This document shows, piece by piece, positions 47,291-58,968 of a stretch of DNA of 64,000 nt. Under the pieces are notes generated by a model, which was not told where the DNA came from, did no database searches, and saw only the letters and a list, made by a program, of their open reading frames with translations. Numbering within the stretch: the stretch's first letter is position 1; each line of letters opens with the position of its first letter. A program made the translations under genes and the position numbers. The DNA lies in the NCBI RefSeq assembly GCF_000283155.1, contig NW_004454170.1, positions 18,493,903 through 18,557,902 on the forward strand, in the 5' to 3' direction. This DNA comes from Ceratotherium simum simum. Taxonomy: Eukaryota > Chordata > Mammalia > Perissodactyla > Rhinocerotidae.

Positions 47291-47457
47291 GTTTGTTCTC
47301 TTCATAAACAACTCACCCTGCACCATGCATGGAAACATAAAATGAAACAGACCTTACTGTTAAAAGCAAAAGAGCGTGACAACTTACTGTAACCAAATAA
47401 TTCAAATATTACCTTCACTTATGATTGATAACATGCTCTTTCAAAAAAGCATGATCT

Positions 47458-47695
47458 GGGGGCCAGCCGGGTGGCCCAAGCAGTTAAGTGCGTGTGCTCT
47501 CCTGCGGCGGCCCGGGGTTCGCAGGTTCGGATCCTGGGCATGCACAAATGCACCGCTTGTCAAGCCATGCTCTGGCAGCGTCCCATATAAAGTGGAGAAA
47601 GATGGGCACGGATGTTAGCCCAGGGCCAGTCTTCCTCAGCAAAAAAAGAGGAGGACTGGCAGATGTTAGCTCAGGGCTGATCTCACAAAAAAAAA
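47458..47695 (+). mobile_element. ERE-type SINE (B middle, two tail modules)
   Basis: It has the head 'gggccagccgggtggcccaa', two tail modules and poly(A). A perfect 15-bp target-site duplication AAAAAAGCATGATCT lies at 47443-47457 and 47696-47710. Confidence 0.97.
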
Positions 47696-47870
47696 AAAAA
47701 AGCATGATCTATGTAAGGTGACTAACATGAAAGCTGCTTTACTGTTTAGAAGTTAGAAAAGGATGAACTACATATTTAGGATAAAATATCACAAATACAC
47801 TTCATTTTTATCTTCGTAATATTTTATGCAGAATTACAGCTTTCGAATCATTTTAAAAACATGCCAATTT

Positions 47871-48060
47871 TTTTTTTTCTGAGGAAGATTCTCCCAGAGC
47901 TAACATTTGTGCTAATCTTCCTCTGTTTTGTATGTGGGTTGCCACCACAGCGTGGCTTGATGAATGGTGTAGGTCTGTGCCCGGGATCCAAACCCATGAA
48001 CCTGCGCCACCGAAGCGGAGTGCACAGAACTTTAACCACTTGGCCACAGGGCCAGCCCCC
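47871..48060 (-). mobile_element. ERE-type SINE, antisense (B middle, one tail module)
   Basis: Reversed poly(A) and one tail module, then 'tgtatgtgggttgccaccac' and the reversed head. The flanks 'aacatgccaattt' and 'aacaggccaattt' differ at one base. Confidence 0.93.
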
Positions 48061-48152
48061 AAACAGGCCAATTTACAAGAAATTTCAGGAGCCTTGTACA
48101 GATGTGTTATGCTTTTGGTTATGCTAAGCACAAAGGTATGTTCAATGACTTT

Positions 48153-48398
48153 TTTTTTTTTTTTTGTGAGGAGATCAGCCCTGTGCTAACATCTGCCAAT
48201 CCTCCTCTTTTTTTTGCTGAGGAAGACTGGCCCTGGGCTAACATCCGTGCCCATCTTCTTCCACTTTATATGAGACCCCGCCACAGCATGGCTTGAGAAG
48301 CAGTGCGTCAGTACGCGCCCGGGGCCTGAACCGGCGAACCCCGGGCCGCCGCAGCGGAGCGCACGCACTTAACCGCTTGTGCCACCGGGCTGGCCCCG
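48153..48398 (-). mobile_element. ERE-type SINE, antisense (B middle, two tail modules)
   Basis: A perfect 13-bp target-site duplication GTTCAATGACTTT lies at 48140-48152 and 48399-48411. It sits only about 90 bp from the previous SINE, in the same orientation. Confidence 0.97.
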
Positions 48399-48654
48399 GT
48401 TCAATGACTTTGATGCCTTGATTTACTCATATACCCATAGAATCAGAAATGGTCATTAGCATGTGGTGAATCGTCAAATTATTGTTGATTGTTCATCTTC
48501 CCTATAAAGTGCTCTGATTTTTTTTACCAAGCCTTTTTGAACTTTAGCTCTGGCTTTCACATGCTAACTTTCACTTATGTTACATAGTATATATCCATGT
48601 GTTTTAGTCTTACGTAATTTGAATGTGTGTATATGTGTATGTGTATTTAAAAGC

Positions 48655-48858
48655 CTTTTTGGAAAAACTAGGGAAATTTGAATATAGAGGACTGCATATT
48701 AGATGTGGACTGCATATTAGATATTATTTGTTAATATTCTTAAGTATGATAATGGCATTATGGTTTACAATAGAATTTCCTTATATATATACGATAGTAT
48801 TCAGGGTTTGAAGTATCATGACGTCTGCAACTGATTTTCAAGTAGTTCATCAACAAAC

Positions 48859-48907
<49 letters not shown>

Positions 48908-49035
48908 AGCAAATATGGGAAGATGTTAACAATTGTTGAATCCAAGAGAAAGGTAGTTGGGTGATCATTTACTATTCTTTCAACTTTTCTGTACATTTGA
49001 AAACGTTAATAATAAACGATTTAAAAAAATTTGTC
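48655..49035 (+). repeat. L1 3' UTR fragment with internal (GATA)n
   Basis: 'gggaaatttgaatatagagg', 'tatgataatggcattatggt', 'gttgggtgatcatttactat' and a terminal 'ttaataataaacgattta' follow old L1 3' UTR order. Near its start the word 'ggactgcatattagat' is tandemly repeated. Confidence 0.65.
48859..48906. repeat. (GATA)n microsatellite
   Basis: About 12 perfect GATA units inside the L1 fragment. Likely polymorphic. Confidence 0.97.
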
Positions 49036-50675
49036 ATCATGAAAAACAAATCAGAAGCAGGAACATCAATATTCAGACCAATTAAAATAGCCAGTGATGT
49101 ATATGTGTATGCATGAGAGTGGGATGGTATCTCTGTTGGTGAGGTTTACACTGCTATTTCAGAACCATGCTTGTTACACTCTACTAAATAAATGTTACTA
49201 TTTTCTTGTCTCATTTGGGGCATGCAAGAGGAGAGGAGTAATTCTGCAGCCAAAATAATGGCCTAGAGGTATACCTGGTCATTTGACATTTCAAGAGATA
49301 AAAGGTAAAAAGTTATAATCAGACTTCGACCAGAAAAATAAATAACTTAATTTTTAATCTAAAAACATTTTTGGAAAAATGTACTACATTCAAAGCTACT
49401 TGAATGGTATCCCCTATTTTTAAGGTAATATAAATGCAACTGTTTACATCTGATTGCATCTGCCTGACCAGATTTTCTTGATGATAAAAACCATTCCTGG
49501 CTTTTGATTGCTAATGTCTGATTAACTTCCAAGCATAAATGCCACAAAATTCATCAAAGTCATGGTTTCTTCCAGGATGATGCTCAGCTGTAGACATCAA
49601 TATCAACAAAGAAGGGATAGTTTGATGAATGCAAACTACGAGAAATTAAGTTTTTGGTACATTTTCATTTGCTAAGTCTTTTAAACTTTAATAAACACGT
49701 GACAAGAGATACATGCTAAATATTTTATCTTTTACTGTGTATTTTAGAATGTCAATTTTAAATTTAAAGTTCCCCAAAACATCTGGGAGAAGAGGGTGGG
49801 GCACAAGAACTTGGGGGTGGTGGAAATGTCAACTTTCAAATAAGAAGAGAAAATCTAAGCAAAAGCAAAAACAACAGCAACAACAATCAAAAGTGGGTAA
49901 CGACGTAGATTCAGAGCTAAGTTTATCTCACGCTACATGTAGGACTTCTATTTCTTACTGTGGCATTCAGAATAATAAACGGATTGTCAGAACATTTTTT
50001 TTTTTTAATCAAGTGCTTCTTAACAAAGCCCGTTTTCCTCTTCAGAGTTCTTGGGTTCTAAGTCTAAAGAAGAAACAAAATTAGTATTTGGCTGCATTTA
50101 AAATAAAGATTTAATTGCATAAACAATTGTTCCATTCACTGTGCCACTCGACACACAAGGTCTGTGTCTTTCCTGAGTGTCAAGACCTAAAGGACAAAGA
50201 GAATCTAGCAAGCCTGTCACTCTGGTGGAAAACAAACCTGGCTCGATGTCTCCATCATGTGGATGATATGGATATTACACTTCCACTCCGCTGGTGCCAG
50301 CAAGATGGTAGGCATCGGAATCTTGAACCACTCAGAGACTCAAACACATAGAACTCATTTTTCACATAAAGAAATATTTTATGAAGGAACAATGTGTTAG
50401 TTATGTTTTTATTTTCTGGTCCCTTTATTCTTCAAACAGTAACTGTACCAGAAAAAGATTACTGAGATGAATAAGAAAATTTTCAGTTTCTTCGTTTCAA
50501 GTTCAAGGATAGTTTCCTTAAAGAGCTTTACTTCGAATGCACCTGCAAATAGTTCATATTAGCTTCTGCCAATTGACTAATAGCTCCCTTTCCATTTAAT
50601 GAATTCTGCAAGCGTGTGTTTTAGTAGCTATAAAAGGCCCAGACTGCTTAGAAGGCCTGGGTGTGAGGTCACTCA
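49036..50675. other. AT-rich intergenic sequence
   Basis: No gene or assignable repeat. Confidence 0.4.
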
Positions 50676-51025
50676 GTCACCCACCTTAACGTAAGGCCTA
50701 ATGCAAGTCACTTAATGTTTAAAAGGCCTCTTCTGGAAAAATAATGGGGTTCAATTGAGGACTTTTATGGGGAGGATATCCAGCTAAAAAAATCCTATCG
50801 TTATTTGACTTCAGTGTGCACCACAAGATTTAGCACTTAATTTTACTGTTTTATTTCATTTTCTAATTGTTTCATGAGTCCTAATCTTGTTTCTCCAACT
50901 AACACATCAGTTACTTGATGGCAAGGATGATATCACTTCCTGGCCTCTGTACTTTTTACTGTATTACATTACCTGAAAGATTAATATGTCAGCACTTAAT
51001 AACTTACTGTTGATTGATTTTTAGC
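50676..51025 (+). repeat. MIR fragment followed by an L2 3'-end-like fragment
   Basis: A MIR-like 'gcaagtcacttaatgttt' with 'aataatggggttcaattgag' lies near 50,700. An L2-end-like 'ttgatggcaaggatgatatc' with 'gtcagcacttaataactta' lies near 50,920-51,020. Confidence 0.4.
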
Positions 51026-52320
51026 AAGTCAAAATAACAATATAAAAATTTTAAATTACATTTACTAATAAATAATACTAAGCACCATTAATGTACTAGC
51101 TACTATATTAACAAGAACAGCAACAAAAATGTTTCAAATGTGGGTCAGAAGTCAGCGAGCACTACGCACTGAATCGAGTCCACTGATTTTCTGTGTTGCT
51201 CTGTGGGTCCACATCTATCAAGCACAACGGAACCTCTTCAGGACTAATGGCTAAGAGTATGCTAGGCTTTTATTATTTAATTGTACTTTGCTTTGTAGAG
51301 TATGATTTGCTCTTAAATTTGTATCCATATAATGATAAGTAGCATTATAGAAGATTCTAAATTAAAGTCAGTTTCTAAACCCACAAACCCATCCCCTAGA
51401 AGTCTCTGTTTCTTGTGCTGTGTTAAACTGTCCATTATCATCAAACAGCCTCTGCTGAGGTGGTCTCAAAATTAATCACGTTTTCTTCCTTAATTTTTAG
51501 TGGGAAATATCTAACTCTTCCTCAGAACTTGAGGATGTGATATTTTTTCCATTAAATTTTGCTCATTATATGGATTTTACAAAGACTCTGAGGTCAGGGC
51601 TCTGATTTTACTGTTGTGATTCCTTTTTTGGATTTAGTGTAATTCTGCTGGTTATTTTAATCGAAAGTAGTCAAATGAACTTTGAGATTATGCAAATTAG
51701 ATAATACAGTCAAATATCTTTCTCTATCTGCTTATCTGCCTATATGCTAGAGTCCTCCTAATATGCTTACAGCGTTGGATTAAAGGCCACAGGCCTCCTA
51801 GAAGATTATGTCCTAGGTAAACTTGTTTATTACAGTGAGGAAGAACACACACTATGGAGAAGTATGGGAGCGTCAGTAAGAAGGTGTTAAGGAAGAACCC
51901 ATTATAGGCTTTGGGCTTTGGTTGGTGACTTGAGGGAGAGTCTGAGGAAGGGGGAATTTGCTCTCCATTGGATGTGGTCAGAAAGCCTGGGCAATTCTAC
52001 GACTGGGCATCTCAATAAATCTTACCTAGAGAGAGAGGAGACTAGCATGAGAACAAAGCTGTAATTTGTAAAGAAGTAGTAGTCACTCACTGGCCAAGAG
52101 AAAGGGTGTTTGGTGTTTTGTGGTTGGCAGAGTGATCTTGTTTTTGTCTGTGCTCAGACAAATGTATGAAGTGCTCTGCTTTGTCTGATTTTATCATGGT
52201 TTCAGAGCGACCTTGTCTGAGGTTGGTGTTTCCTGAGATTATTTCTATCTGATAAGAGAATAACATGGCTTAGCTGTGAGTGTCCCCAGGCCAGCCTCTG
52301 AATGTCAGGCGCTCTTCCTT
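51026..52320. other. AT-rich intergenic sequence
   Basis: No gene or repeat that I can assign with confidence. Confidence 0.4.
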
Positions 52321-52959
52321 TTTTTTTCTTTTTCACGTTATTTTAAAATTTTTTATCCAAATATAATATACATACAGAAAAGTACATCAAATTTAAGTGA
52401 ATTTTCATAAAGTGAACACACCTGTGTAACCAGCATTCAGCTCAAGAAACAGAATATCACCAATATCCAGAAGCCTTCTTTATGCACCTTTGGGCCACTA
52501 ATCCCAAGACTGCCCACTATCTGGACTTCTAACACCACAGATTAGTTTTGTCTGATTTTGAGCTTTATATGAATGGAAGCATACAGCGTGAGCTCTTTTG
52601 TGTCAGGCTTCCTGGGCTCTACATTATATTTGTGAGATTCTTTCATGTGTTGTGTGTAACTGTACTGAGTTCATTCTTGCTGCTGGATAGTGTTCCATCG
52701 TGTAAACACACTACACTTTACCACTCTCCTGCTGACAGACATTGGGGAGTTTCCAGGTTGGGGTTGTTAGGAACAGTGTTGCCCTGAATGTTCTCGTCTT
52801 TTGGTGAATGCACGTATGCATTCTTGCTGGATAGAAGTAGAATTGCTGTATTTCATGTTCAGCCTTTGTAGATAGAGCCAAACATTCTTTCAAATTGGTT
52901 GTACAATTTACACTCCCACCAGCAGTATGGGAGAATTCTGCTTGCTCCATTCCCATTTA
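52321..52959 (-). repeat. Old L1 3' UTR, antisense
   Basis: 'gagctttatatgaatggaag', 'ctcttttgtgtcaggcttcc', 'gctggatagtgttccatcgt' and 'ttggttgtacaatttacact' are the reverse of old L1 3' sequence. Confidence 0.75.
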
Positions 52960-53445
52960 TTTAAACTGTCGCAGAATGCAGAAAAAGATGAAAACTTCTA
53001 AATATATCCTACAAGGCCACTGTTACCCTGACACAAAACTGAGAAAAGATAAAGCAAAAAGGAAAACTATTGGTCAATGCCATCTTTAAATAGGGCTGTA
53101 AAGATACTAAAGAAAATATTAGCAAACTGAACCTAGAAATACTGAAAAAAAAAAAAAAAAGCATGCCAGGACCAGAATGGGTTTATTCCAGGAACATAAG
53201 TATCATTCTAAATTAGGAAATCTATTAACACAGTAAAATTTATATTAATTTATCAGTTGATATAATTCATTAAATTCTTATTAATTTATTAATATTGTTA
53301 ATATAATTCATTAACATAGAAACTTTATTAATAGTTCCTTTAAAAGATTAGAGAAAAAACAATCTCAGAGCTGCTTAAAAAGCTGTTATTAATATTCAAT
53401 TCCCATTTCTAATAAAAATTCTAGAAACAGAGAGATAAAGGTCCA
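52960..53445 (+). repeat. L1 ORF2 fragment, + strand, frame-broken
   Basis: 'acaaggccactgttaccctg', 'agaaaatattagcaaactga', 'atgggtttattccaggaaca' and 'aataaaaattctagaaacag' follow the order of the L1 reverse-transcriptase region. A poly(A) run at 53,145-53,160 and an AT-rich expansion at 53,230-53,340 interrupt it. Confidence 0.7.
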
Positions 53446-53554
53446 TACCCTCCCTTCAATCTACTTTTCAGATGTCTATTACTACCCCACGAGCAGACTA
53501 ACCTCTGACCAAAACAACTTACAACTTTGACTTTTTCCTTGATTCGCTACTTAT

Positions 53555-53690
53555 TTGCTGTGCAGGCTTGGGCAAGTTACTTAACAAATGTGTGATGATT
53601 TCCTGTCTAAAGTGGAAATAACTGTACCTACCTTAAGTAGCAAGGATTCAGTCCTATAAACAGTAATGGGTTCAATAAGTTATAATTATC
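53555..53690 (+). repeat. MIR fragment
   Basis: 'cttgggcaagttacttaaca', 'gtggaaataactgtacctac' and 'caaggattcagtcctataaa'. Confidence 0.6.
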
Positions 53691-53699
53691 ACTTTTTAA

Positions 53700-54045
53700 T
53701 TACAGGAATTTGTTCATCAGCCATCCCTTGACTGGACTGTGAGTGCCTTGAGAGCAGACACTAACGGTGGCACATTCTGGATACTGAAGGAATGTCTATT
53801 GAATCCTGATCCAAGCTCTCTCATCTTCCCGCCTTTTCTCATTGTTCTCTCATCCTGTCTACCCTTCTCCCCGTCCACCTGTCTAAAGCCTAACCCCGAA
53901 TGGTCAACAACAGATCTTTAGGGCACTTTCTTTTTACCATCCTGACGGTGCTTATTACAGTGTTTTGAGGGCTAAATGAAAATAGTATTTTTTTTAACAA
54001 CACTTAGGACACAATAACCACTCAATAAATGTTAACTACTATACT
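53700..54045 (+). repeat. L2-end-like and MIR-end-like fragments
   Basis: 'gactgtgagtgccttgagag' (L2 end) near 53,735, and 'cacaataaccactcaataaa' (MIR end) near 54,010. Confidence 0.45.
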
Positions 54046-54369
54046 CATGTTACAGTTTTTGTACAGTTTTCTAAGTTCCTTTAGAGCAGCCCTATGTCGT
54101 ACTTCTTGGTTTCACGTTACAGTGCCTGCAAAGCACAGCGGAAAAGGCCGAGCTTTGGAAGTTCTGAGCTCGGAAGGCTGAGCGCTGAAAGTCTGGAGGC
54201 AGAATCGTGCTCAGGGCGGGGGCTGGGGGCCCGGAAAGCCTGTACTCAGGGCTCTGAGAGAGGGGTATCCCGCGGGTGAGCAAAGCAAGACACCGAGAGG
54301 AGTGATTTGACCAATCAATCCCCCAGTTGGGGCGGTGAAGGCGCATCTCCCAGTTTTTCATTCTTTATT

Positions 54370-55380
54370 CCATTAGAGCGAAACTCGCCAGCAACAGACG
54401 CAGGGATCCGAGGCCTGTGTGCGGCGCACAGTCCCGGCAGGCGGGCGCAGGCGGAACGTTCGTCCTCGGTTCCTGTTTCCCGCGACTCCGCTCCAATCGC
54501 TACACTACCGATAGCCGGGCTCCTTCCCCCACCCGCGATGGCCTATCCCGAGAGCGGGCTCCGGAGTTTGGGACTAGTAACTGCAATGAAGGGATAATGG
54601 ACACTCCGACGACTGAGGACAGTTTCTCCGAGCAGCGATCCCCCAGCGAGGGCCCACAAATCCCCCAAGAGGCGGGCGCCCACGTGGGGCCGCCCACGTT
54701 TCCCCGGCCGGCGCCCAGCAGGCTCCGCGTGGCCGGGGCGCGTGCTCGTGCGCCGCTCGTGTTCGTGCGCGCCCCCGTGCCGCGCTCACGCCGTTCCGAC
54801 CCCGCCCCCGGCCCCGCCGGCCGCCGCGCTTTCGCCGGGACCGCTTGGCCGCGCCGCCCCCAGCCCCCCGCGCGGCTGGGGGACGCGGGGCCTTCCCGAG
54901 CGCGCTGTTACCCGCAGGAAGCCGGGGGAGACGGGGCCCGCAGCGGGAAGCGGCAGAGGGCGGCGGAGCCTGCCCCGCGCGCCCGGGGCGGCAGCGGCAG
55001 GGGGCGCGGACGAAGTGAGCTTGGGTCCCACTCGAGCTCGGGCCCCGGACCCGGCCTGGTGGGCCAGGCCCCCGAGCCGGCGTTCCACCGGCCTGAGGCG
55101 CGCAGGGCGGACGCATGGCCTCGCCGTGCCTGCCTGCGGGGGCCCCCCCGGGCGACAGCGGCGGAGAGCTGAGCTCGGGGGACGACTCCGGGGATGTGGA
55201 GTCCCTCCCGAGCCCCGAGCCCGCGGCGTCCCGGAGCCTGGCCGAGCTGTTTGAGAAGGCCGCGGCGCGCCTCCAGGGCCTGGTTCAGGTGGCCAGCCGG
55301 GAGCAGCTCCTGTACCTGTACGCCAGGTACAAGCAGGTAAAGTCGCGCGGAAGGGTGGAGGCGGGAGAGCCCCAGGAGGC
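54370..55380 (+). promoter_or_regulatory. ACBD6: CpG-island promoter of ACBD6
   Basis: About 1 kb is strongly GC-rich and CpG-dense, in contrast to the AT-rich flanks, and it ends in exon 1/intron 1. I see no TATA box at an obvious start. Visible motifs include a CCAAT box at 54311-54315 just upstream, a CACGTG E-box at 54681-54686, a GC box (CCCCGCCCCC) at 54800-54809, and an ETS-like CAGGAAG near 54915. After the ATG at 54597 there is no further ATG until the ACBD6 start at 55115. The transcription start site cannot be fixed from sequence alone. The large overlapping open frames on both strands here are a base-composition effect. Confidence 0.8.
55115..55336 (+). CDS. ACBD6: ACBD6 exon 1 coding part (acyl-CoA-binding domain containing 6, N-terminus)
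   Basis: This exon encodes 74 residues starting MASPCLPAGA, which I recognise as the N-terminus of ACBD6. ACBD6 is a soluble protein that binds long-chain acyl-CoA through an N-terminal ACB domain, carries C-terminal ankyrin repeats, and is known to support protein N-myristoylation by NMT enzymes. Residues 14-30 are an acidic/serine linker (DSGGELSSGDDSGDVES). The ACB fold begins near residue 42 (LAELFEKAA) and reaches the YARYKQ motif at 69-74, matching the family Y..YK ligand-binding signature. The start is supported by an in-frame TGA at 55094-55096, 18 nt upstream, and a G at +4, although -3 is C. The exon ends in phase 0 at ...AAGCAG, followed by a GTAAAG donor at 55337. It lies inside a CpG island. 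Identity is from remembered family sequence, not a search. Confidence 0.95.
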
Positions 55381-55864
55381 CTTCTCTTTCTGCCGAGAAC
55401 TGTTGGTCAGCGTGCTTGGTTGATGGCTAGGTGTAATGAAGTTTGTGTATGTTTTGTTTTTACATCATCTGCTAAGGATCAGCGTCATTCAGGACATGGA
55501 GAGGACCTGTCTGCTATCGTAGGAGCGATATTTAGCTGGACACGAAATGACAGTGTTTCTGTCTTGTCTGACTTGCTCGGTGTCCTGCGCTTATGCTTTT
55601 ACCAGCTTCAGCGTCTTTACAAAATGAGGATGATAGTGTAAGATTTATCATTCACTCTTGCCAGAGGGTCATATGGAAGTAAATATGGTAATGTTAAAAA
55701 GATATTTTGAGATCCACGAGAATAATATGATTGTAATAAAAAGGGTGATGCAATAGGAAATAAATTATTACTACTTTTATTATTGTGATTTTTTAACTTT
55801 CAATGTCTTAGGCTTATGTTTTGGCTGAATATGCTTCTGTCTTTTAGATACAATTATAAAAATG

Positions 55865-55995
55865 TTAGCGATATCTCCAGATGAAATAATCCCTTTCTTT
55901 TACGGAAAAGGAAAGGGAAACCCAAAGAGAGTAGATAACTTGCCTGGGGTCATACAGATAAATCAGTCAGAGCTAGAACTAGATTGTAGCTCCTG
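55865..55995 (-). repeat. Ancient MIR/L3-type fragment in intron 1, antisense
   Basis: 'ggaaaaggaaagggaaaccc' and 'taacttgcctggggtcatac'. Confidence 0.45.
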
Positions 55996-56124
55996 ACTCT
56001 GTCTGAGGCTGAACTCTACCTGGAAATATGGAAATAATAATAATAATGTCATATAAGACATTTATCATTCAAAGAGTCATTGGGTTAGGTACCAGAAGGA
56101 AAAAAATTGCTTTGTCATAATCAA

Positions 56125-56300
56125 CAGATAATTATTCAGCATCTTTTATGTGCAAAACATTTGGGTGTTATGCTTACAGGGAATGCAGAGAAGCTAAAGC
56201 ATCATGATACTTGCTTTCAACAGACTTACAGTTACTTGAGGAGTCTAAATTTAAACACCTGAAAAATTGCTGACAAGAGTAAAATAGCAGCTCAGGGAAA
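56125..56300 (-). repeat. L2-like fragment in intron 1, antisense
   Basis: 'attattcagcatcttttatg' and 'gggaatgcagagaagctaaa' resemble a reversed L2 end. Strongly diverged. Confidence 0.4.
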
Positions 56301-57401
56301 CTCCAGCTTTTTGGAACAACTGAAAGCAATGAAGTTCTGGCTAATAGCCCATTTTATTTTATTAAAAAAATTTTAACGTATCTTGAGCCTCTTGGTAGCT
56401 ATTTCCCGCTGTATTCTTTTTTAAAAAAAATGGGTGTAGGGTCTCTCTGTATTCTTCAACTGAATATACTGGATAGAGATGAACCTTCTTTTGGAGATTG
56501 ATGTATATCAGTTATGAATATCAGTTAACGTGACCTGAGAGATACAGCTGTGGGTACAAATGGTATAAGTCACAGTGTTGAATGAAAATTAGCCCTGAAT
56601 TGGCCTTGAAACTTGCTTTCTTGTAAAAGTTCTGGATATCTATTTTCTCTTTGGTCATTTACCCTGTCCTAATAGCATTAAAATGAGACTCGATTATTTA
56701 ACAGGAATTTATTGAGCATCGTGCTAGGGCCTGTAACATGTCTGACTGATGATTCTCTGGTCAGTATAAGACTAATTTTCTCCAAATTCTCTAGAGAACG
56801 TTCTTTTTCTTTCTAGGACGTATCTTTATTGATATTAGTGTCATCATTATTAAATATCTGAATTCTGAGTCATCAGTAAACCCAAGTCTACTCACTTCAT
56901 CCAGATAGTCTGGAAGAGGTGTGTCTTTCACCCTTTCAAGAACTTGATGTTAGGGTGTTTGCAGATATTCTGTATCTGGAAATAAAATTCTTCATTATTA
57001 GAGAATAGGATTATGCTTACTTAGATATGACATTGGGACACAATTTTTACCAGTCTCCTCTAAGTATTTTATTTTTAGCAGAATTCTGAGACAGTGTTAA
57101 CAATAGCATCTTTGAGAGAATAATAAAGTTGAAAGTCCAATATAGTTCCTGCATGGTGGATCAAAATTTGTCATAAAATAATTAAATTTTGTATTCAGAA
57201 TAGCACCCTATTTTGTAGGCTGAATGAGGTAAGGTTGTCAGCAGGAAGATAATAAAAACAAGCTGAGATATGAACCTTATTTTCTCAGGCAGAGGTAACT
57301 TACTTAACATAATAGCTGTTTTAATCTCAGGTAACCCTATGGCTCCAAAATCATCTTGTAGTGACGTTTCAAAAAGATCACCCGAAATAACAGGTTTTTT
57401 T

Positions 57402-57693
57402 TTTTTTTGTGAGGACTATCAGCCCTGAGCTAACATCCATGCTAATCCTCCTCTTTTTGCTGAGGAAGACCGGCTCTGAGCTAACATCTATTGCCAATCC
57501 TCCTCCTTTTTTTTCCCCCCAAAGCCCCAATAGATAGTTGTACGTCATAGTTGCACATCCTTCTAGTTGCTGTATGTGGGACGCAGCCTCAGCATGGCTG
57601 GAGAAGCGGTGCATTGGTGCCCGCCCGGGATCCAAACCCGGGCTGCCAGTAGCGGAGCCTGCGCACTTAACCGCTAAGCCACGGGGCCGGCCC
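57402..57693 (-). mobile_element. ERE-type SINE, antisense (A middle, two tail modules), in ACBD6 intron 1
   Basis: Two tail modules, then 'cccaatagatagttgtacgt' and the reversed head 'aaccgctaagccacggggcc'. The target-site duplication TAACAGG plus T run occurs at 57388-57394 and 57694-57700. Confidence 0.96.
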
Positions 57694-58968
57694 TAACAGG
57701 TTTTTTTGTCCTCTGTGCATTAGCCTACACTCTTCCAGCAAGAGATCGCTAGTTGACACCCGTGAAAACTATCAGACAATGAAAATTTCAAACTCCTGTT
57801 GGCTTCATTTTATAGGAGCCTTCAGCACTAGCACCAGTGAGGATCCTTTAGCCTGGGGACAGGATTTGTCAGTGCCACTTGATTCAGTGGCATTTGCCAT
57901 TTGCAACCTTTGTGGAAATACTCTGTTTCAAGGGCACTGCATATGTCATATATATATCAGAGAGAACAATTTAGGTGCTCTGTTAAAGTGGTATATTTTA
58001 TAACTCTGCGCTGTAGCTTCTGATTCATTATCTAATGATTGGAAACTGTTGCTCATGATGTCCTAAACTCCTCTAGTTTTATTTTCCCTGTCTTTTCTGG
58101 ATCCAGAACTATTCTTTGAATTTGGGAATACAAAGCTTCTGTGTCAGTTGGGATACAGGGTCAGCTGTTGAACTTTTATTTTCATTTCACGTCATGGTCT
58201 GGAGGTAGGTGATCTAGGGCTGGTGGGTGGTTCTGCTTCATGAGATCATCCAGGGGCTGAGTCTTTCTCTATCTTGTAGCTCAGCCGTCGCCCAAGGCAG
58301 CAGTTCTCAAATTATGATCTACAGACTCCTGAGAATCCCTGAGGCTTTCTCAGGGGATCTCTAAGGTCAAAACTGTTTTCATAATAATACAAAGACACTA
58401 TTTGCCTTTTTTCTATGCTGTCATGGTGGACAAAACTGCTGAGGCATTAGCATGAATCAAGGCAGTGGCAGCAAACTGTACTAGTAGTCTAATATTTTAC
58501 TGCCATGTACTGAAAAAAAAAAAGCCAGTTTCGCTTAAAAATGTCTTTGATGAAGCAGTGAAAATTATTGATTTTTATTAAATATTAAGGCTTGAGTACA
58601 GTCTTTTTAATATTGTGTGTGAGGAAATGGGGGTACACACAAAGAACTTCTACTGCACACTGAATTGTGTTGGCTATTTCGAGGACAAGCACGTGTGATT
58701 TTTAAGTTGCAAGCTGAGCTATCCACTTTTTCCATGAAACATCATTTTTACTTAATAGAACTCACAGATAAACTATGCTTATTCAAATTTGAGTATTTGG
58801 AAGACTGTTTCTTGAAAATGAATGAAGTGAGTCTGTCACTTTAAGGAAAAGAACTGACAGTGTTTGTTACTAGTGATAGCCTTTCAGCCTTCAAGTGAGA
58901 ATTAGAAGTTTGGGAAATCTGTATCTGTCACTGAGCTTGACAGCTTCCTAATACTTAAAAGCTTTTTT

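Noticed and set aside
54417..55254. Overlapping open frames of 100-251 codons on both strands upstream of and across ACBD6 exon 1
   Set aside because: They lie in CpG-island sequence where stop codons are rare. They overlap each other in several frames and show only low-complexity Arg/Pro/Ala/Gly composition. Only the ACBD6 frame has recognisable family sequence.
55420..55641. 73-codon open frame just after ACBD6 exon 1
   Set aside because: It lies in the intron after a good donor site and has no recognisable homology; reading on from exon 1 soon meets a stop.
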